Source: JAVVVD01 sp964642795 (GTDB taxonomy: Bacteria; Bacillota; Clostridia; Christensenellales; CAG-138). From it: a DNA stretch of 39,441 bases. A program made the position numbers and the translations under genes. Shown in pieces: positions 34,248 to 39,441 of the stretch. Every line of letters begins with the position of its first letter. The first letter of the stretch is position 1. The notes under the pieces are model-generated. The model was not told the DNA's origin. It saw nothing but the letters and a program-made list of their open reading frames with translations, and ran no database searches. The DNA lies in the NCBI GenBank assembly GCA_964642795.1, contig CAZXRQ010000009.1, positions 1 through 39,441 on the forward strand. Reading direction: 5' to 3'.

Positions 34248-35825
34248 ATGGGCAAATTCCAGGCGGAGACCGACATATACGGCTACTGTATACTGCGAAA
34301 CGATGACCTAGAGGCCATACATGAGGCCACACTGCAGCTTATGGAGGAATATGGCGTGCAGGTACACGGTTCAAACGCGCATGACGTGTACGAAGGCGCC
34401 GGCTGCATGGTGGATCGTGAGACCGACCGCGTGCGTTTCCCCAGAAATGTGGTCATTGACGCTATCGAGGCCTGCCCCGAGGAGTTCACGCTGTGCGGCC
34501 GCGATCCCAAAAACGACACTTTAGTGGGCGGTAAGCGCGTGGCGTTCAAAAACTTTGGCACCGGCGTACGCATCATAGACCCGTACACCGGTGAATTGCG
34601 CGACTCCACCAAGGAGGATCTCGGCAACGTCGCCCGCTTTATAGACGCCATGGATACAGTAGACGTGTTTTCCATAGCTGTGGCGGCCTGCGACGTAAAT
34701 CAAAAGGTCAAGGCGCTGCACGAGGCGGAGGCGGTATTCAACAACCTCACAAAAAACTTCGCTCACGATCTTGAGGGCACAAGGAACACACAGCGCTTCA
34801 TAGACATGGCGGCGGTCATAATGGGCGGCTACGATAAGCTGCGTGAGCGCCCGATAATCACAATGGGCGCCTGCCCCAACAGCCCGCTCGAAATAAACCA
34901 AAACGAGGCGGATATAATCATCATGGCGGGCAAGTACGGCCTGCCCATCGATATACTCTCCATGGGACTGTGCGGCGGCACTACGCCGGCCACGCTCGCG
35001 GGCACGCTGGTAACCACCAACGCTGAAATACTCGCAGGCATAGTGCTGGTGCAGGCCGTTGGGCGCGGCACGCCGGTGCTGTACGGCACCAGCACCACAA
35101 TAATGGATATGAAGACCGCCACCTCCCCAGTGGGCGCGCCGGAGCATGCCATGTGCGGCGCGGCGGTAGGCCAGATCGGCCACTACTACGGCATACCCAC
35201 CAACGTTGGCGGCACGTAGGGGGACAGCAAATGCTTTGACGAGCAGCTCGGCCACGAAAAGACGCTTACGGCACTGCTTCCCGCAGTCACCGGCAGCAAC
35301 GTGATATACGGCATGGGCATGCTTGAGATGGTAATGACCATGAGCTACGAGCAGCTGCTCATGGATCAGGAGTTCGTAAGGATGATACGCAGGGTGCTGC
35401 AGGGCATCGCCGTAAACCGCGATACCATAGCGCTGGATGTGATCGAGGCGGTAGGACCCGCCGGAAATTACCTCATGCAGAAGCACACCCTGAAGTACAT
35501 GCGAAGCGACCTTTCCACCACGAAGCTCATCAATCGCCGTATGCGCGACCATTGGGAGAGCCGCGGCGCAAAGGATATGGCGGCCGCCGCCCGCGAGGAG
35601 GCGATAAAGCTGCTGGAGACCCACAAGCCCATTCCTCTGCCGGACGACGTTAAGGCGCGCATACACGATATAGTAGCCGAGGGCGAAGCCGAGCCGAGGA
35701 TATGGCGGCTTTCAGGCAGAGAAACGCATAGTATTCAACCATATTGCATTGGCCGGCCGCGCAAGGAGCGCGACCGGCCGGTGTTTTTTATTTTTGCTCC
35801 GTATAATTATTGCAAACCCTGTTGA
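34248..35825 (+). CDS. mttB: Trimethylamine methyltransferase with in-frame amber (pyrrolysine) codon
   Basis: MttB transfers a methyl group from trimethylamine to a corrinoid protein. The frame opens at 34248 (GGAGGGG upstream) and meets TAG at 35217-35219, codon 324, in the context NVGGT-TAG-GDSKCFDEQLGHEK. That is the place where methanogen and bacterial MttB carry pyrrolysine. The same frame stays open after the TAG with normal MttB sequence (LLPAVTGSNVIYGMGMLEMV, YEQLLMDQEFVRMIRRV), so this is readthrough, not two genes. Full length would be 525 residues. The expected MttB end is near AEGEAE (about 35695); the frame then runs through a terminator hairpin to TGA at 35823, so the last about 40 residues are doubtful. 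The corrinoid protein and pyl genes are not in the window. Confidence 0.9.
35751..35789 (+). terminator. Rho-independent terminator of mttB
   Basis: GGCCGG-C-CGCGC and GCGCG-A-CCGGCC form an 11-pair stem with one mismatch and loop AAGGA, followed by TTTTTT (35784-35789). It lies inside the nominal end of the mttB frame. Confidence 0.88.
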
Positions 35826-35850
35826 CAAACGGGGGCAAATATACTACCAT
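35822..35850 (+). promoter_or_regulatory. Promoter of the nrdD operon
   Basis: A perfect TTGACA (35822-35827), a 17-base spacer and TACCAT (35845-35850) lie about 80 bases before nrdD. The upstream NrdR box covers the -10 element. Confidence 0.65.
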
Positions 35851-35891
35851 ATGTTGTACGAGCCCAACAATTATAAATCTATATATTGTGT
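35844..35891 (+). promoter_or_regulatory. Tandem NrdR boxes
   Basis: The NrdR consensus is acaCwAtATaTwGtgt. The box at 35876-35891 (AATCTATATATTGTGT) matches 14 of 16 positions. A weaker box at 35844-35859 (CTACCATATGTTGTAC) matches 10 of 16. They are 32 bp apart, three helical turns, the usual NrdR arrangement. NrdR represses ribonucleotide reductase genes when dATP/ATP is high. Confidence 0.8.
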
Positions 35892-35929
35892 TTCGAGTTG
35901 ACAAGCAATAATATCAGGGGGATGTAAAA

Positions 35930-38032
35930 ATGATCATTCGCGTAAGAAAGCGCAACGGTGAGCTGGTTCCGTTCAGACAGGAAAAGATAACCTGGGCAAT
36001 ATACAAGGCCGCAGTAGCCGTAGGCGGCGACGATTTTATGAAGGCGCAGCACCTCTCCGACGAGGTGGTAGCCTACATAAACGAGCATACCGACGGCGAG
36101 GTGGCCGAGGTCGAGGCAATACAGGACGCCGTGGAAAAGGTCCTTATAGAAAAGGGCCATGCGAAAACCGCCAAGGCCTTCATACTGTACCGCGAAAAGC
36201 GCCGCAGCGCCCGTGAGAACAACGCGCTTATAGGCGCCACGATAAGCATGTTTTCGGATTATTTGGATGATAAGGACTGGCAAATACAGGAAAATGCCAA
36301 CACCCAAAAATCCATTAACGGCATGAACAACTACGTCCGCGAGACCTTCACCAAGCAGTACTGGCTGCACGAAGTATATCCCGAGGAGGTGCGCCGCGCG
36401 CATACCGAGGGCGATATGCACCTGCACGATCTGGGCTTCTTCGGGCCGTACTGCGCTGGCTGGGATCTTCGCCAGCTGCTGATGGACGGCTTCGGCGGCG
36501 TGGGCGGCAAGGTGGAATCCTCGCCTCCCAAGCATCTGCGCTCCTTCTTAGGGCAGATAGTCAACTCCACCTTCACCACCCAGGGCGAGACCGCCGGCGC
36601 ACAGGCGTGGAGCTCCATAGATACCTATTGCGCCCCCTTCATCCGCTACGACGGGCTTACCAAAAAGCAGGTAAAGCAGGCGCTGCAGGAGTTTATATTC
36701 AACATTAACGTACCCACCCGCGTGGGGTTCCAATGCCCGTTCTCCAACCTCACGTTCGATAACAAGGCGCCCCGCACGCTCAAGGATGAATGTGTGATAA
36801 TCGGCGGCGAGCTCAAGGAGGATCATTACGGCGACTTCCAGGAGGAGATGGACATATTCAACACCGCCTTCTGCGAGGTGATGCTTGAAGGCGACGCCAA
36901 GGGCCGCGTGTTCACCTTCCCCATCCCCACCATAAACATAACCTCCGACCTGGACTGGGACAGCCCCGTGGTGGATCAGTTTATGGAGATCACCTGCAAG
37001 TACGGCATACCGTATTTTTCTAACTACATCAACTCCGACCTTTCGCCGGAGGATGCGCTCTCCATGTGCTGCAGGCTAAGACTTAACACCAAGGAGCTTA
37101 GAAAACGCGGCGGCGGCCTGTTCGGCTCCAACCCGCTGACCGGCTCCATAGGCGTGGTCACCATTAACCTGCCCCGCATCGCGTACAAGTCCAAGTCCAA
37201 GGAGGAATTCTTTGCACGCCTGTGGCGCATGGTGCAGATTGCCAAAAACAGCCTTGAGATAAAGCGCAAGGTAATAGAGCACCAGACTGAGCACGGGCTG
37301 TATCCGTATTCGGCGCACTACCTCCGGAACGTATACGAGCGCACCGGCCAATACTGGTACAACCACTTCAACACCATAGGCATAATAGGCATGAACGAGG
37401 CCTGCCTAAACCTGTTCGGTGAAAACGTCAACCTCACTTCGGACGAGGGTCAGGCGTTCGCAATAGAAGTGATGGACTACCTGCGCGAGCAGATGATGCT
37501 CATACAGGAGGAGACCGGCCACTTCTACAACCTTGAAGCCACCCCAGCCGAGGGCACGAGCTACCGCCTTGCCCGGCTTGACAAGGCGCAGTATCCCGAT
37601 ATAATCTGTGCGGGCACGGACGAGGTGCCGTACTACACCAACTCCTCCCACCTGCCCGTCGGCTTTACAGACGACATATTCGAGACGCTGGATCTGCAGG
37701 ACGAGCTGCAAAGCCGCTATACCGGCGGCACGGTGCTGCACCTTTACCTTGGCGAGCGCATACCGGATAAGGAGATCGCCAAATCCCTTATAAAGAAGGT
37801 GTTCACCAACTACAAGCTGCCGTACATCTCGCTTACGCCCACGTTCTCCATATGCCCCAACCACGGCTACGTGGCGGGCGAGCACTTTACCTGCCCCGTC
37901 TGCGGTGCTGATTCCGAGGTGTGGAGCCGCGTAGTGGGCTACCTGCGCCCGGTACAGAACTTCCATAAGGGCAAAAAGCAGGAGTACGCCGACAGGGTAA
38001 AATACGTAGTAAAGGAAACGGAGCTTTGCTGA
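35930..38032 (+). CDS. nrdD: Anaerobic (class III) ribonucleoside-triphosphate reductase
   Basis: NrdD reduces ribonucleotides to deoxyribonucleotides with a glycyl radical and is destroyed by oxygen. The 700-residue protein has an N-terminal ATP-cone (VRKRNGELVPFRQEKI onward), the active-site Cys pair in SMCCRLRL, and a C-terminal zinc/radical region: FSICPNHGY, FTCPVCG (C642, C655, C658) and the glycyl radical motif RVVGY with Gly670. One zinc ligand position reads His (CPNHG), which I believe is a common variant. GGGGG lies 8 bases before the ATG. It leads a four-gene operon under NrdR-box control and its stop overlaps nrdG. Confidence 0.96.
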   Translation: MIIRVRKRNGELVPFRQEKITWAIYKAAVAVGGDDFMKAQHLSDEVVAYINEHTDGEVAEVEAIQDAVEKVLIEKGHAKTAKAFILYREKRRSARENNALIGATISMFSDYLDDKDWQIQENANTQKSINGMNNYVRETFTKQYWLHEVYPEEVRRAHTEGDMHLHDLGFFGPYCAGWDLRQLLMDGFGGVGGKVESSPPKHLRSFLGQIVNSTFTTQGETAGAQAWSSIDTYCAPFIRYDGLTKKQVKQALQEFIFNINVPTRVGFQCPFSNLTFDNKAPRTLKDECVIIGGELKEDHYGDFQEEMDIFNTAFCEVMLEGDAKGRVFTFPIPTINITSDLDWDSPVVDQFMEITCKYGIPYFSNYINSDLSPEDALSMCCRLRLNTKELRKRGGGLFGSNPLTGSIGVVTINLPRIAYKSKSKEEFFARLWRMVQIAKNSLEIKRKVIEHQTEHGLYPYSAHYLRNVYERTGQYWYNHFNTIGIIGMNEACLNLFGENVNLTSDEGQAFAIEVMDYLREQMMLIQEETGHFYNLEATPAEGTSYRLARLDKAQYPDIICAGTDEVPYYTNSSHLPVGFTDDIFETLDLQDELQSRYTGGTVLHLYLGERIPDKEIAKSLIKKVFTNYKLPYISLTPTFSICPNHGYVAGEHFTCPVCGADSEVWSRVVGYLRPVQNFHKGKKQEYADRVKYVVKETELC

Positions 38033-38700
38033 TAGCGGGTTTACAGCGCACGAGCACACTGGATTTCCCTGGCAAGCTGGCGGCGGTAATATTTACCGCG
38101 GGCTGCAATTACCGCTGCTTCTACTGCCACAACAAGCCGCTGCTCGACGATCCGCCGCTGATGAGCGAGGACGAGGTAATAGCATTCCTGGAAAAGCGCA
38201 GGGGGCTGCTGGACGGCATAGTATTTTCCGGCGGCGAACCCACGCTGCAAAAGGATCTGTCATGGTGGCTCAACCGCGCAAAGCGGTTGGGCTTTGCCGT
38301 TAAGCTGGACACCAACGGTTCCAGGCCCGACGTTTTGGAGGGCTTGATCAAGGCGGGGCTTGCCGACTATATCGCCATGGACGTAAAATGCCCGCTGGGC
38401 ATGTATCCCTCCATCACCGGCGCTGCCGCCACCGGCGTAAAGCGCAGCATAGAGCTGCTTACCTCCTCCGGCGTGGAGCACGAATTCCGCACCACCGTTG
38501 TACCGCAGCTTGGCGCAAAGGAGCTTTCCGCGATAGCGGAGTCACTGCCTTCCAATGCGTGCTGGGCGCTTCAGCTCTACCGTGAGCAGCCCGGCGACGC
38601 GGCAAGTTTGCGCGGCCTTGCGCCCTATACCCCGGGCGAGATACACGCGCTTGCGGAGAACATGCGGCCGTTGCGCAGCGGCGTTTTCGCAAGATGCTGA
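38026..38700 (+). CDS. nrdG: Anaerobic ribonucleotide reductase activating radical SAM protein
   Basis: NrdG uses a 4Fe-4S cluster and S-adenosylmethionine to make the glycyl radical on NrdD. The 224-residue protein has the radical SAM motif CNYRCFYC (C27, C31, C34) and the GGEP motif (SGGEPTL). It belongs to the longer NrdG type. The start is TTG at 38026 (AAGGA 9 bases upstream) overlapping the nrdD stop; a CTG one codon on is a possible alternative. Coupled translation with nrdD fits a shared complex. Confidence 0.93.
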   Translation: MLIAGLQRTSTLDFPGKLAAVIFTAGCNYRCFYCHNKPLLDDPPLMSEDEVIAFLEKRRGLLDGIVFSGGEPTLQKDLSWWLNRAKRLGFAVKLDTNGSRPDVLEGLIKAGLADYIAMDVKCPLGMYPSITGAAATGVKRSIELLTSSGVEHEFRTTVVPQLGAKELSAIAESLPSNACWALQLYREQPGDAASLRGLAPYTPGEIHALAENMRPLRSGVFARC

Positions 38701-38712
38701 AAGGAGCTTTTC

Positions 38713-39015
38713 ATGGATAAGACCGATGTCTGGAACAAGCCGCCGGAGGAGTGCGAATATTCCTTCTTCCAGCATAGGAAATGCGAGTTTTTCCCTTGCC
38801 ACGAAACGGACAGACCTCAGGATTTCAACTGCCTGTTCTGCTATTGCCCGCTGTTTGCATTGGGCGCGCGCTGCGGCGGCAATTATTCCTATACCGAAAA
38901 AGGCATAAAGGACTGCTCGCGCTGTATGGTACCGCATAACCGCGGCAGCTACTCCTATATAATCAGCAGATTCGATGATCTTGCAGACATCGCCAAGCGT
39001 AACGCCGAACAATAA
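38713..39015 (+). CDS. Cysteine-rich small domain protein
   Basis: The 100-residue protein has nine cysteines (14, 24, 29, 40, 43, 45, 54, 68, 71) in a pattern that recalls the Pfam cysteine-rich small domain, seen in anaerobes alone or fused to cobalamin-related enzymes. It probably binds zinc or an iron-sulfur cluster. It lies 12 bases after nrdG with AAAGGAG 6 bases before the ATG, so it is in the nrdD operon, which hints at a role in anaerobic metal or radical chemistry. Function unknown. Confidence 0.8.
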   Translation: MDKTDVWNKPPEECEYSFFQHRKCEFFPCHETDRPQDFNCLFCYCPLFALGARCGGNYSYTEKGIKDCSRCMVPHNRGSYSYIISRFDDLADIAKRNAEQ

Positions 39016-39032
39016 ATAACGGGGGAAATACA

Positions 39033-39266
39033 ATGATAATCAAGGACATAACCGAACCAAAACGTTTCTTCAAGGCCGTAGCCGGCTGTGCCGGCCGTGT
39101 GGAGCTGGTCACGGGCGAGGGCGACAGGCTGAACCTTAAGAGCACGCTGTGCCAGTACATAGCACTTACCCAGATGTTCCAAGACGGCATGATGAACGAC
39201 GTGGAGCTTGTGGTAAGCGACCCAAACGACTTCGAGCGACTGAAGGAGTATTTAATTACCGGCTGA
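39033..39266 (+). CDS. Small conserved protein of unknown function (77 aa)
   Basis: The protein reads MIIKDITEPKRFFKAVAGC and continues with a charged, single-domain alpha/beta pattern (RVELVTGEGDRLNLKS, VELVVSDPNDFERLKEYL). I recall similar short proteins in other clostridia but no established function. GGGGGA lies 6 bases before the ATG, 17 bases after the Cys-rich gene, so it closes the nrdD operon. Confidence 0.75.
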   Translation: MIIKDITEPKRFFKAVAGCAGRVELVTGEGDRLNLKSTLCQYIALTQMFQDGMMNDVELVVSDPNDFERLKEYLITG

Positions 39267-39352
39267 ACGCAGTCCGGCAAGCCGCGGCGGTCGGCAGCGA
39301 AACCGCACTTGTTCCGGCTTCAGACCCCGCTTGCACCCACACTGTCACAAAG

Positions 39353-39380
39353 CCGCCCGCCGATATTTCGACGGGCGGTT
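39353..39380 (+). terminator. Probable terminator of the nrdD operon
   Basis: CCGCCCG (39353-39359) pairs with CGGGCGG (39372-39378), with two further inner pairs and loop ATATTT, followed by TT and then GG. The T run is short, so strength is uncertain. 39267-39352 holds nothing I recognise. Confidence 0.65.
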
Positions 39381-39386
39381 TGGCTG

Positions 39387-39414
39387 TCGAAAAAGTCAAT
39401 TTTGACTTTTTCGA
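39387..39414. repeat. 28-base palindrome
   Basis: TCGAAAAAGTCAA, TT, TTGACTTTTTCGA form a perfect 13+2+13 inverted repeat just after the terminator. It could be a bidirectional terminator, the end of a dispersed small repeat, or a protein-binding site. The window stops 27 bases later. Confidence 0.75.
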
Positions 39415-39441
39415 GCTTGCAGTCTTTGCCTCTCGCCAATA

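Noticed and set aside
34521..35666. 381-codon minus-strand ORF opposite mttB
   Set aside because: It is antisense to conserved MttB sequence with shadow-like composition.
35301..35825. Separate gene downstream of the mttB TAG
   Set aside because: It is in the same frame as mttB, continues its homology, and has no independent ribosome binding site; readthrough of the TAG explains it.
36331..38059. Several minus-strand ORFs opposite nrdD
   Set aside because: They are shadows of a gene with full NrdD motifs.

Overview
The window looks like chromosomal DNA of a moderately GC-rich, strictly anaerobic Gram-positive bacterium, most likely a clostridium (Bacillota). The evidence is an oxygen-sensitive class III ribonucleotide reductase (nrdD/nrdG), a pyrophosphate-type phosphofructokinase, the stationary-phase/sporulation sigma factor SigH next to rlmB, an LCP cell-wall protein, a Trp T-box leader, group I ECF transporter genes, and a trimethylamine methyltransferase gene with an in-frame amber codon as in pyrrolysine-using anaerobes. 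No tRNA, rRNA, CRISPR array, prophage or insertion sequence was seen. I count 25 protein genes. All genes left of about 22.8 kb are on the minus strand and all genes right of it are on the plus strand.

Left arm, read leftward from 22.8 kb. A near-consensus promoter drives a Trp T-box leader and an orphan trpB. Next is pilT (pilus retraction ATPase) followed 11 bases later by a SARP/BTAD regulator with a degenerate GGDEF-like tail, closed by a terminator. Then comes an MMPL exporter coupled to a secreted YhgE-like protein, behind a promoter with palindromic operator-like repeats and ending in a terminator. Three overlapping M42 aminopeptidase paralogues follow, then birA (biotin ligase). Last is a two-gene operon: a membrane-anchored TPR protein and a giant secreted repeat protein. 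The giant frame is broken by one TAA at 617-619 but stays open and homologous to the window edge.

Right arm, read rightward. pfp, rlmB and sigH are tightly packed. An ECF vitamin-type transporter (S component, fused double ATPase, T component) overlaps an N-formylglutamate amidohydrolase-family gene. A LytR-CpsA-Psr gene follows. A P-type metal ATPase lies behind a NiCo (czcD) riboswitch with its own terminator. mttB carries the in-frame TAG (pyrrolysine position 324). An NrdR-box-controlled operon of nrdD, nrdG, a Cys-rich small protein and a 77-residue protein ends near a terminator and a 28-base palindrome.

The main points of interest are the amber codon in mttB (with UAG also used as an ordinary stop by four genes here), the metal riboswitch-ATPase unit, the interrupted giant adhesin, the SARP-GGDEF regulator beside pilT, the M42 gene triplet, the ECF-amidohydrolase linkage, and unusually heavy use of the Ile codon ATA. 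All calls are from reading the sequence; no database search was run.
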